From Bryobacteraceae bacterium (GTDB taxonomy: Bacteria; Acidobacteriota; Terriglobia; Bryobacterales; Bryobacteraceae), in the NCBI GenBank assembly GCA_026002875.1, contig BPGE01000001.1, positions 2,790,001-2,854,000 on the forward strand: DNA of 64,000 bases, in the 5' to 3' direction. Under the pieces are notes generated by a model. The model was not told the origin of the DNA. It searched no databases and saw only the letters and a list, made by a program, of their open reading frames with translations. Shown here in pieces: positions 27,601 to 34,945 of the stretch. How positions within the stretch are numbered: position 1 is the first letter of the stretch; every line of letters begins with the position of its first letter. A program made the position numbers and the translations under genes.

Positions 27601-29758
27601 AAGGCCCGACGTCGCTCAAGCCCGGATCCATCCAGACATTCATTACGCTCTGGCCGGAGCGTGGGAGGACACGGATCCTTCGCCCGCATTCAGTACGGCC
27701 TTTTACCTGAAGCGTCATGCCGACGTGGCCGCGCGCGGCCTCAACCCGCTCCTGCATTACGCGCTGTTCGGAGTGGCGGAGGGGCGGATCTTTGCCTCCC
27801 GATCCGCCAGTTTCGCGGAAGCGCCAGCGTTTTCTGGTGAAATCCGGCAGCCTGGCGGTCCGCCCTGCGAACCCCTTGTATCGGTCGTCATCCCCTGTTT
27901 CAATTACGGCCGGTATCTGGAAGAAGCCCTGCATTCCGTCCTCAGACAGACTTTCTCGAACCTGGAGATTCTGGTCATCGAGGGCGGTTCCACCGATCCA
28001 GCCACCCCAGCCCTCGTTCGGCGTCTGGAGCGGGCGAACCTGCCGCGCGTCCGCTTCTTCTACAGGGACTCGCCATGTCTTGCGGGCGACAATCGCAACT
28101 ACGGGATCGCCCGGGCGCGGGGCCGTTACGTGTGCTGCCTGGACGCCGATGACCAGCTCGATCCCGTTTACCTGGAGGCTGCCGTCTTTTTCGCGGAGCT
28201 GGGCGATTACGACTTCGTGTATCCCTCGCTGCAGTCGTTCGGGGAGGACGCTGTCGAATGGCTGGTGGACGACCCGCGCTGGCCCGCCATACTCAAGGAA
28301 AATCAGGTCACGACCGTAGCGCTCTTCCGGCGCGCCATCTGGGAAACGGTGGGCGGATACCGCGACTGGGGCAAGGGCGCGACCCACTTGCCCGAAGACT
28401 GGGATTTCTGGATCCGCGCTGTGGGCGCGGGCTTCCGGGGTGCTGCGATGCGGGCGCGCATGATGCGCTACCGCGTCCAGTCATCCAGCCTCTCCCGTCA
28501 CCGCACCGCCTCGTACAGCGACTGGGCTCGCAGGCTCGCTCAGGAAAACCGCTCTCTGGCTGCCCTGGAACGTCCTCCTGCCCGCCCCCTGCCTGAGGTC
28601 CAGCGCGTTTCCTGGACCAGCCTCGAGGATCCCTCGACTCAGCCCGCCGTCCTCTTGGCCCTCCCTTTCTTCACCGAAGGAGGCGCCGAAAAAATCTTCC
28701 TCGCCCTCGCCCGGCGCTGGCGCGCGCAGGGGACCAAAGTCGTGGTGGTCACGACGCTCGAACTGGGTTCAGCATCTCCCGACCGCCTGGACGTCCTCCG
28801 GCGCGTCACCCCCTTCGTGTTTGACCTTCCCCGGATTCTGTGGAACCGCGAAGAATTGCGCGCGGACTTCATTTATTACCTCCTGCGAAGGCATCATGTT
28901 TCCCTGATTTATTTCGCCGGATGCGACCTGATGTATCAATTGCTTCCGCAAGTCCGGCAGGAATTCCCGCAGATCGCCGTCGTGGACCAGCTTTTCAACG
29001 ACGAGGTTCATTTCCACACGAACCGCGCCACGGCCCGCTGGATCGACTGCACCATCGTTCCCGGAGAGCGCATCGGACGCCGCCTGCGCGAAGAATTCGG
29101 CGAGCCGGAAGAGCGCGTGGCGGTCATCCCGCACGGCGTCCGCCTGCCGGAGGGCGGGTGTCCGGCCAGTCCCGCTCTCCCACCGGGTTTCGAGAACAGG
29201 CCTCTTGTCGGGTTTTTCGGCAGGCTCTCTCCGGAGAAAGCTCCGCTCGATTTCATCCGCATCGCCGCGGCCGTTCACGAAAAAGCCCCCGAGACTCGTT
29301 TCATCATGACGGGCGAGGGGCCGGAGCAGGAAGCCGTCGAGAAAGAGATCCGCCGGCGCAGGCTGACCCGCGTCGTTTTCACTCCCGGCTTCGTCCCGGA
29401 TGTGCGCCCGTGGATCGCTGCCTGCGATGTCGCCGTTGTCCCCTCCCGCCTGGACGGAATGCCGCTGATCGTCTTTGAAGCCCAGAGCTTCGGCCGGTGC
29501 GTCGTAGCCTCGCGCGTCGGAAGCATCCCCGAGGTCATCTGCGACGGCGAAACCGGCCTGCTGTGCGAGCCGGGCGATATCGAGAGCTTCGCCTCGGCGA
29601 TTCTGAGTCTGATCGCATCGCCCGAGACCCGCCGCCGCATCGGCGAAGCGGCGCGCCGGCGCGTTTTCGAAGAGTACTCCCAGCAGGTCATGCTGGACCG
29701 CTATTTCCGCCTGTTTGACTCGCTTCTGGCCCGCCGGCGGCAGGACCGCGCATCCTGA
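24677..29758 (+). CDS. Giant methyltransferase / alpha-alpha toroid / GT2-GT2-GT4 fusion protein
   Basis: One reading frame encodes about 1693 residues. Domains in order: a class I SAM methyltransferase (about 1-250; DVLDVACGTGWGWA near 50, LPFPDAAFDVVTCLEAIEHI); an alpha/alpha-toroid-like region (about 265-560) with repeated QDPETGLF, QDPRTGLWG, QNEDGLF and QLPDGSF turns; a GT2 glycosyltransferase (about 595-850; VDDGSTD, CLDADD, QDWDFW); an Ala/Pro-rich linker and a short motif region with PDV and LLHYALFG; a second GT2 (about 1065-1280; CLDADDQLD, EDWDFW); and a GT4 GT-B domain (about 1320-1690; FTEGGAEKI, GRLSPEKAPLD, DGMPLIVFEAQSFG). No signal peptide or membrane segment is visible. It probably assembles and caps a surface glycan. 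The start is the most downstream ATG before conserved sequence. Confidence 0.88.
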   Translation: MRNDSLTPLKEALQSLAERAHPNDPGFQGTVYERRMHERYRFASRFVQDKDVLDVACGTGWGWADLGRPKSVTGIDAAVEALADGRRLGFIGRAAAAVMEALPFPDAAFDVVTCLEAIEHIPARAATAFLRECRRVLRPGGVLVLSTPLRKDSLHSGNPWHCIEYSEREITSLLRSCFEQLEARIDCDADPPVFLFAGSLVPDPAAGPVIEWSEPVMPSRVESWFESVSTLSGFLFAPDGQETVTSSSMGVLLAEGLSIELSARDAILRSILAAQDPETGLFIEPLAASVPQTGSQHDEQYLHGMTTYFALHALDALGEKPKYRLHFLEAFSTKSAVREWLERLDWSNPWRESNRIMHLLSAFLFSLIWDGGTSAADRYHDVLDWLEEHQDPRTGLWGTQQGASLLNAAAGAYHFVPYFRYARRPVRCWSKIIGACLELQNEDGLFAPFPGGGACEDMDVIDLLCNAVRATGDLRQEVRQALTRAFWAIWNMQLPDGSFPYARREDDSVYRFSSWPAMEARTGGGDLWATWFRLSALHTIRALLGDDLPPIGRWTFRRFPALGFHLQDTAIPADGPLEHRPIWFRPLPARPEPAEPRAGVVVTCYNLGQYLYESLSSVCNQTLRDIETVIVDDGSTDPYTTARLDDLAEAGWRVLRTENRGLPAARNLGIQNTRAPFICCLDADDRLRPAYLEKAAALLEASPDIGFVSCFYELFDEASGACRYPRPQLPRMLARNEAVVSSVFRREAWAEAGGYCESLPAMQDWDFWISILEKGWEAELLPEPLFDYRIRPGSMYSETRKPHRYSRILSLIHARHFDLYQKHLAEVLRLQARFFAENVEFASRQEASWSRALRQLRQEVNRRNMEAAAAAAAAASASAEPGRPAGAPVPSAAEQPSPGVSGEPAPLAAAGAAGGAPVHPPSWIRTILWALPQVLHPRAGWRGARNLLFYLRLLRSRRARALWDSLFDPSSYAAARPDVAQARIHPDIHYALAGAWEDTDPSPAFSTAFYLKRHADVAARGLNPLLHYALFGVAEGRIFASRSASFAEAPAFSGEIRQPGGPPCEPLVSVVIPCFNYGRYLEEALHSVLRQTFSNLEILVIEGGSTDPATPALVRRLERANLPRVRFFYRDSPCLAGDNRNYGIARARGRYVCCLDADDQLDPVYLEAAVFFAELGDYDFVYPSLQSFGEDAVEWLVDDPRWPAILKENQVTTVALFRRAIWETVGGYRDWGKGATHLPEDWDFWIRAVGAGFRGAAMRARMMRYRVQSSSLSRHRTASYSDWARRLAQENRSLAALERPPARPLPEVQRVSWTSLEDPSTQPAVLLALPFFTEGGAEKIFLALARRWRAQGTKVVVVTTLELGSASPDRLDVLRRVTPFVFDLPRILWNREELRADFIYYLLRRHHVSLIYFAGCDLMYQLLPQVRQEFPQIAVVDQLFNDEVHFHTNRATARWIDCTIVPGERIGRRLREEFGEPEERVAVIPHGVRLPEGGCPASPALPPGFENRPLVGFFGRLSPEKAPLDFIRIAAAVHEKAPETRFIMTGEGPEQEAVEKEIRRRRLTRVVFTPGFVPDVRPWIAACDVAVVPSRLDGMPLIVFEAQSFGRCVVASRVGSIPEVICDGETGLLCEPGDIESFASAILSLIASPETRRRIGEAARRRVFEEYSQQVMLDRYFRLFDSLLARRRQDRAS

Positions 29759-29835
29759 GCGCCATCCCGGCCGGGCGCCTGCGCAGCAAGCCCCGCGGCC
29801 CGGTGTGAGAGAATGTGCATTGCCCAGGAGGCCTG

Positions 29836-30558
29836 ATGAACGCTATGTTTCCTCTCCTCGCCGTCACTTGCCTTGCTCTTGCGGCGCCCGTCGCCGCCCA
29901 GGAAACCATTTCTCCTGACGAACTCATCGAGAAACACATCGCCGCCGTCGGCGGCCGCGAGGCCCTCGAAAAAGTGAAATCCATGGTCATGACGGGCTCC
30001 TTCGAGCTGCCAGCCATGGGCGCTTCCGGAACCATCAACGTTTACGCCAAGGCCCCCAACAAACGGATGGCGGTCATCAATATCGATGGCTTCGGAGAGA
30101 TCTTCCAGGGCTTCGACGGCGAGCGCGGCTTCAGCGTCAGCCCCATGGGCTCGGTCGACGCCAGCGGACAGATGCTGGAAGACATGAAGCGAGACTCGAT
30201 CCTCCATCAGGCGCTCCACCTGAAGGAGATCTACCCGAAGATCGAAGTCAGGGGCAAGGAGAAGGCCGGCGAGCGCGAGGCATGGGCGGTCGTGATGACG
30301 CCCGAGAAGGGAAGCCCGGTCAAGGCCTGGTTCGACGCCGACACGTTCCTGCTGCTGAAGACTTCGGGCGTGCGCGTCACCGATCAGGGCGAGGCCGAAA
30401 TCACCACCGAGTTCAGCGATTACCGCGAAGTGCCCGGAACGGGCATGAAAGCCGCCTATACGATGAAGCAGATCATGCCGTTCGGCGAGATTTTCATGCG
30501 CTTTTCAGAAATCAAGGCCAACGGCGAAATCGACGACGCCAGGTTCAACAAGCCCTGA
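29836..30558 (+). CDS. Secreted LolA-like protein
   Basis: This 240-residue protein has a signal peptide (MFPLLAVTCLALAAPVAAQ). The body starts with HIAAVGGREALEKVKSM, a sequence common at the front of acidobacterial outer-membrane lipoprotein-sorting-like proteins, and continues with beta strands (AWFDADTFLLLK, ITTEFSDYREV). The ATG at 29836 has AGGAGG 6 bp upstream, so this start is preferred over one 21 bp earlier. Ligand and partner are unknown. Confidence 0.78.
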   Translation: MNAMFPLLAVTCLALAAPVAAQETISPDELIEKHIAAVGGREALEKVKSMVMTGSFELPAMGASGTINVYAKAPNKRMAVINIDGFGEIFQGFDGERGFSVSPMGSVDASGQMLEDMKRDSILHQALHLKEIYPKIEVRGKEKAGEREAWAVVMTPEKGSPVKAWFDADTFLLLKTSGVRVTDQGEAEITTEFSDYREVPGTGMKAAYTMKQIMPFGEIFMRFSEIKANGEIDDARFNKP

Positions 30559-30615
30559 AGCGCCCGGCGGATCCAGGGTTTGAGTCCGCGCCGGCACGAC
30601 CGGTCTGATTGAAAA

Positions 30616-31908
30616 GTGAAAAGCTTCGCGCACCTGCTGGGCCGGAACCGGAATTACCGGAACCTCTGGCTCGGGCAGCTAGTGAGCGAGATCGGCGATC
30701 ACTTCAACTCAATCGCCGTTCTCTCCATGGCCCTGCACATGACCGGCAGCGGCGCCACTGTCGGCGGCGCCATGCTGGCGCGCGTGGGACCCGCGCTGCT
30801 GGCCGCCCCGCTGGCCGGCGTCATCCTCGACCGTCTCGACCGCCGCCGCGTCATGATCGCGTCCGACCTTTTCCGCGCCGCGATCGCCATCGCGCATCTG
30901 CTGCTGCTCGTCTATCCGAAAACCTGGCTGCTTTATCTTCTCAGCGCTTTGCTCACGTTCGCCGCGCCATTCTTCAACAGCGGCCGCGCGGCCATCCTGC
31001 CCCGGCTGGTGAGCCGGGACGACCTCCACTCCGCCAACGCCCTGACGCAGACGACGGGCTGGCTCACCGTCGCCGCAGGCACGATGCTCGGCGGATTCAG
31101 CACGAGCTGGCTCGGCTACAGGGGCGCCTTTCTCATCAATGCCGCCAGCTTTCTCTGGAGCGCATGGGCCATCTACTCGCTGGAAGTTCAGGGTGGATTC
31201 ATCGCCAGATCGGCGGCGCCCAGGGACCGGGGACAGAGGTCCGGATGGGAAGAATTCCGCGAAGGCGTGCGTTATATTCGCGCCCATCCGCTGATCCTGG
31301 GCATCCTGCTGCTCGGCGCGGGATGGGCGACCGGAGGCGGCGCGGCTCAGATCCTGTTCACCCTCTTCGGCGAATCCGTTTTCGGCCGCGGCCCTTCCGG
31401 CACAGGCATCCTGTGGGGCTTCGCAGGCCTGGGCCTCGTGGCCGGCGGTCTGGCGGCCCGCCGGTGGGAGGGCCACGTCAACTTCGGACTGTACAAGCAC
31501 ACCGTCACCGTCACGTTCCTCTTTCATGGCCTGTTCTACATGCTGTTCAGCATCGCCCCGTCCCTCTGGCAGGCGGCGGCGTGGATCTTCCTGTCGCGCC
31601 TCTGCGTCGCGATGAATTCGGTGATGAACCGCACGATGCTGCTGCTTCATGTGCCGGACCGCCTGCGGGGCCGCGTTTTCACAGCGTCGGAGGGCATCGT
31701 CAACGGCGTCATGATGATCTCGATGGCCGCAGCCGCCATGGCCGCCGCCAATTACAGCCCCCGCCAGATCGGCTTTGTCGCCGGTGCTCTCAGCGCTTCC
31801 ACGGCTGTCTTCTGGGCGTGGGCCAACGCCGCCGGCAAACTCCCCGAACCCGCCCGGGACTGGCAGGAACCCGAGGGCGAATTCCGGGATCCTGTTACCA
31901 CCGCCTGA
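30616..31908 (+). CDS. MFS transporter (GTG start)
   Basis: This 430-residue protein has about 12 hydrophobic segments and the MFS loop 2-3 pattern GVILDRLDRRRVM. The form matches MFS_3/enterobactin-exporter-type efflux proteins. A family hallmark, VPDRLRGRVFTASEG, lies near residue 350. The start is GTG at 30616, 57 bp after the LolA-like gene; no clear ribosome-binding site is visible. The substrate is unknown; export of a small molecule is the usual role. Confidence 0.88.
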   Translation: MKSFAHLLGRNRNYRNLWLGQLVSEIGDHFNSIAVLSMALHMTGSGATVGGAMLARVGPALLAAPLAGVILDRLDRRRVMIASDLFRAAIAIAHLLLLVYPKTWLLYLLSALLTFAAPFFNSGRAAILPRLVSRDDLHSANALTQTTGWLTVAAGTMLGGFSTSWLGYRGAFLINAASFLWSAWAIYSLEVQGGFIARSAAPRDRGQRSGWEEFREGVRYIRAHPLILGILLLGAGWATGGGAAQILFTLFGESVFGRGPSGTGILWGFAGLGLVAGGLAARRWEGHVNFGLYKHTVTVTFLFHGLFYMLFSIAPSLWQAAAWIFLSRLCVAMNSVMNRTMLLLHVPDRLRGRVFTASEGIVNGVMMISMAAAAMAAANYSPRQIGFVAGALSASTAVFWAWANAAGKLPEPARDWQEPEGEFRDPVTTA

Positions 31909-31956
31909 CCGCAGGCATGATGCATCGCTGCAGTTTTCGACGCTGACATGCAACCC

Positions 31957-31985
31957 TTGCGCTGCAGATAAAAAGACCGTATTGT
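31957..31985 (+). promoter_or_regulatory. Putative sigma70-type promoter for the 4Fe-4S/molybdopterin genes
   Basis: TTGCGC (31957-31962), a 17-bp spacer and TATTGT (31980-31985) give a start near 31992. This favours translation from ATG 32034 rather than 31986. Confidence 0.5.
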
Positions 31986-32033
31986 ATGAATAGCTGCGGC
32001 CATGCTGACGCCGCAGTCCACGGAGTACTGCCC

Positions 32034-32576
32034 ATGACGTCATACGGTTGGCTGTTCGACCCGAAGCGGTGTATCGAATGCAGCGCCTGCGAAGCGGCCT
32101 GCAAACAGTGGAACCAGGTGGAAACGGGAGTCAATGTCCGCTGGCGGCGCGTGCTGCGCCAGGAATCCGGCTCATTTCCCAATGTGCGCGTGACGGCCAT
32201 CTCGATGGCCTGCAACCACTGCGAGAACGCCTTCTGCCAGAAGGTATGTCCGGCCCGCGCCATCTGGCGGCGCGGCAGCATGGTGCTGATCGACTCGGAA
32301 AAATGCGTCGGTTGCGGCCAGTGCTACATGTTCTGCCCGTACGGCGCTCCGCAATTCAATCCCGTCACCCGCAAGACCAGCAAGTGCACGATGTGCTTCG
32401 ACCGTGTCGAACAAGGCCTTCAACCGGCCTGCGCCACGGCCTGTCCTACGGGGGCCTTGCAGTGGGGCGAGTGGAAGGACATTGAAAACAAGGGCACGGA
32501 CCGCATGCCGGGCATGGCGTTTCCCCGGCAGATGCAGCCGCGCATCCGTTTCATTACCGACCCGTGGCGCGCGTAA
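32034..32576 (+). CDS. 4Fe-4S ferredoxin subunit of a molybdopterin oxidoreductase
   Basis: This 180-residue electron-transfer subunit has four cysteine clusters. The first, CIECSACEAAC, is at residues 13-23, and later ones include CNHCENAFCQKVC, CVGCGQCYMFC and CTMCFDRVEQG with CATACPTGAL. This matches the DmsB/PsrB/NrfC type with four 4Fe-4S clusters. The start at 32034 has GGAG 8 bp upstream. The next gene, the catalytic subunit, begins 13 bp after its stop. It has no signal and would be exported in complex with the Tat-bearing catalytic partner. Confidence 0.9.
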   Translation: MTSYGWLFDPKRCIECSACEAACKQWNQVETGVNVRWRRVLRQESGSFPNVRVTAISMACNHCENAFCQKVCPARAIWRRGSMVLIDSEKCVGCGQCYMFCPYGAPQFNPVTRKTSKCTMCFDRVEQGLQPACATACPTGALQWGEWKDIENKGTDRMPGMAFPRQMQPRIRFITDPWRA

Positions 32577-32588
32577 GGAGGCAATGCA

Positions 32589-34811
32589 ATGATCACCCGG
32601 AGAACGGTTCTTCACAACGCCGGCGCAGCTGCCGCTCTCAGCCTCGCCCCGTGGCGGGATGCATTCGCAGCCTATTTCGAGCAGTCGCAGTCCGTCCCTT
32701 ATCCACCCGAGTCCATTGTCACCGCGTGCGGCTTCTGCGATTCCGCCTGCGGCATGCGGGCCACCGTGCAGGACGGGGCCATCCGTTTTCTGCAGGGGCT
32801 GCCGGAAGACCCTCACAACGAGGGCCGTCTCTGCGCGAAAGGCACGACAGCCGCCTGGGTGAAGAACGACCCCGACCGGCTGAAGTTCCCCATGAAGCGC
32901 ACAAACCCGCGGAAAGGCGTCGAGGAAGACCCTGGCTGGGTGCGCATCTCGTGGACCGAGGCCCTGGACACGATCGCCGCGCGCTTCGGCGAAATCCGCG
33001 AGAAATACGGATCCGAGGCCCTGCTCGCCATCTCGCGAGGCAGTCCCGCCTGGTTCGCGCGCCTCTACAACGCTCTCGGCATGGAGCGGATCGATCATAA
33101 CGACCTCTGCTACGGCGTCGATATCGTTGTTTCCCAGCGCACGATCGGCGCCCACTCCTTCGCCTGGGATCTGGAAAACGCCAAATACATCGTCCTGTTC
33201 GGCTGGGACTTCATGGCCCGCGCCAAGCTCAGCCTCGCCAACCGCCTTCTCCATGCCAAAGAAAACGGCGCCCGCGTGGTGGGCTTCAATCCGCTGCATA
33301 CGCCGACGGCCCGCTTTTGCGATGAATGGCACCCCGTCCGTCCGGGCGGCGACCTCGCCATCGCGCTGGCGATGATTCATGTCCTGCTCAAGGAGAACCT
33401 CTTTGACCGGGACTTCGCCGAGAAATACACGAATTTCCCGCAATACGAGGCTGACATTCGCGCGCACTTCGAGAAATACAGTCCCGAGTGGGCGGAAACG
33501 GAAAGCGACGTTCCGGCCTCCGTCATCCGGCGGATCGCCCGGGAATACGGCTCGGCCAGGCCGGCCGTCACGCCTCTGCACAAGAAAACCCTTGCCGCCA
33601 ACTATCAGAACGCCGCCCCCGTCTGCCACGCCATCGCCATCCTGAACATCCTGGCCGGCAATATCGACCGCCCCGGCGGCCGCTACTTCCCGCGCACCAT
33701 CTCGATCCCGGCGCTGGACGCCATCTATCCTCCGCCGGCCTATCCGAAGCTGCCGTCAAAACGGATCGATGGCCGCGAGAAGCTCCCTCTCGCCGGCAAT
33801 TACGGCATGTTCTCGACCATCGCCGACGGCATGACGCGCGTCTATCCGGACCGTGTCAAAGGGATTTTCTGGACCGGCTACCACCTGAACAGCTTTCCCC
33901 AGCCGCGGCTCCTGGCGGAAGCCCTGAAGAAGGTCGAATTCATGGTCATCGTTGACATCCTGCCGATGGACGCGATGTATTATGCCGACATCGTCCTGCC
34001 CAATACGATGTTTCTGGAAGGCAGCGACATCCTGAACCGCACTTACAACGCCAAGTCGCCTTTCGTCGTCGTCCGCCAGCCGGTCACGCCGGGCCCCTTC
34101 GAGACGCGCAGTTCCGCCTTCATCGCCATCGAGCTCGGCAAGCGCCTGGTCCCCGATTACTTCAGGAAGGCCGACGGCGGCTGGATCAGCTCCAGCGAGC
34201 TGCTCGACGAGCAGACAAGGCGCGCGGGCCTCGGCGAGAACTTCGCCGAGCTCCGCAAGAAGGGCTTCCTCGCCCGCGAGCAGCCCTTCACGCCGCGGAC
34301 GACATTCGCCACCGCCACGGGGAAGTGCCAGATCTATGTTCCGGAATTTGCGGCGCGGGGTTACGAACCTCTCCCCAACTGGCACCCGAAACGGGAATCG
34401 CCGTCGCCGCAGTTCCCGTATTACCTCATCACCTATCTGCCGGGCGAGCACAAGCGGAATTCCACCCAGAACAACCCCATTCTGATGGAAATCTCCCTCC
34501 CCATGCGCGTGAAGATTCATCCCTCGACTGCGCGGAAACACGGCATTGGCGACGGCAGCCTGGTGCGCGTCCGCTCCCGCGTGGGCGAGATCACCGCGCA
34601 GGCGCAACTGACTGAAACCGTGCGGCCCGACGTCGTTGTCGTTCCGCACGGCTACGGACACAAGTCCCCCTGGCTCAGCGTGGCCGGCGGCGTTGGCGAA
34701 ACCGACAACGATCTGATTCCCGCCCTCCGCATTGAAGATCTTGTGGAGAGCGGCAACTGGCTCGGGTCCGGCTGCATCATGGATTGCGTCGTCGCCATCG
34801 AGCCGGCGTAA
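32589..34811 (+). CDS. Molybdopterin oxidoreductase catalytic subunit, Tat-exported (PsrA/PhsA-like)
   Basis: This 740-residue DMSO-reductase-family enzyme has a Tat leader (TRRTVLHNAG then an Ala-rich stretch). An N-terminal 4Fe-4S site (C47, C50, C54, C82) precedes the molybdopterin domains. C174 in HNDLCYGVD sits where the Mo ligand is expected, so a Cys-ligated Mo as in polysulfide/thiosulfate reductases, formate dehydrogenases and ArrA is likely rather than the Ser of DmsA. The C-terminal dinucleotide-binding domain includes PHGYGHKSPW. A strong ribosome-binding site (AAGGAGG) precedes the ATG. No NrfD/PsrC-type membrane subunit is adjacent. The substrate is unresolved. Confidence 0.85.
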   Translation: MITRRTVLHNAGAAAALSLAPWRDAFAAYFEQSQSVPYPPESIVTACGFCDSACGMRATVQDGAIRFLQGLPEDPHNEGRLCAKGTTAAWVKNDPDRLKFPMKRTNPRKGVEEDPGWVRISWTEALDTIAARFGEIREKYGSEALLAISRGSPAWFARLYNALGMERIDHNDLCYGVDIVVSQRTIGAHSFAWDLENAKYIVLFGWDFMARAKLSLANRLLHAKENGARVVGFNPLHTPTARFCDEWHPVRPGGDLAIALAMIHVLLKENLFDRDFAEKYTNFPQYEADIRAHFEKYSPEWAETESDVPASVIRRIAREYGSARPAVTPLHKKTLAANYQNAAPVCHAIAILNILAGNIDRPGGRYFPRTISIPALDAIYPPPAYPKLPSKRIDGREKLPLAGNYGMFSTIADGMTRVYPDRVKGIFWTGYHLNSFPQPRLLAEALKKVEFMVIVDILPMDAMYYADIVLPNTMFLEGSDILNRTYNAKSPFVVVRQPVTPGPFETRSSAFIAIELGKRLVPDYFRKADGGWISSSELLDEQTRRAGLGENFAELRKKGFLAREQPFTPRTTFATATGKCQIYVPEFAARGYEPLPNWHPKRESPSPQFPYYLITYLPGEHKRNSTQNNPILMEISLPMRVKIHPSTARKHGIGDGSLVRVRSRVGEITAQAQLTETVRPDVVVVPHGYGHKSPWLSVAGGVGETDNDLIPALRIEDLVESGNWLGSGCIMDCVVAIEPA

Positions 34812-34821
34812 CGGCGCCCCG

Positions 34822-34855
34822 GGCGCGGCCCGTCTGCGGCGGGCCGCGCCATCTT
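34822..34855 (+). terminator. GC-rich hairpin after the molybdopterin oxidoreductase gene
   Basis: A perfect 11-bp stem (34822-34832 with 34840-34850) with a 7-nt loop follows the stop by 10 bp. The T-tract is weak (ATCTT), so termination may be incomplete. Confidence 0.55.
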
Positions 34856-34919
34856 CCCGCCTCCTTTCGTTCCTTCAGACGGATCCGCCGGCCCCGCGGC
34901 CGTTCCGCACCCCCTGCGG

Positions 34920-34925
34920 TAGAAT
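34920..34925 (+). promoter_or_regulatory. Putative -10 box of secA
   Basis: TAGAAT is 20 bp before the secA ATG. The same hexamer occurs before the HtrA-like and GH172 genes. No strong -35 is visible. Confidence 0.4.
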
Positions 34926-34945
34926 GAAGTGAAAGCCCCGCATCC

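Noticed and set aside
26213-28387. Minus-strand frame of over 700 codons
   Set aside because: It is antisense to the giant fusion protein, whose two GT2 signatures are on the plus strand.
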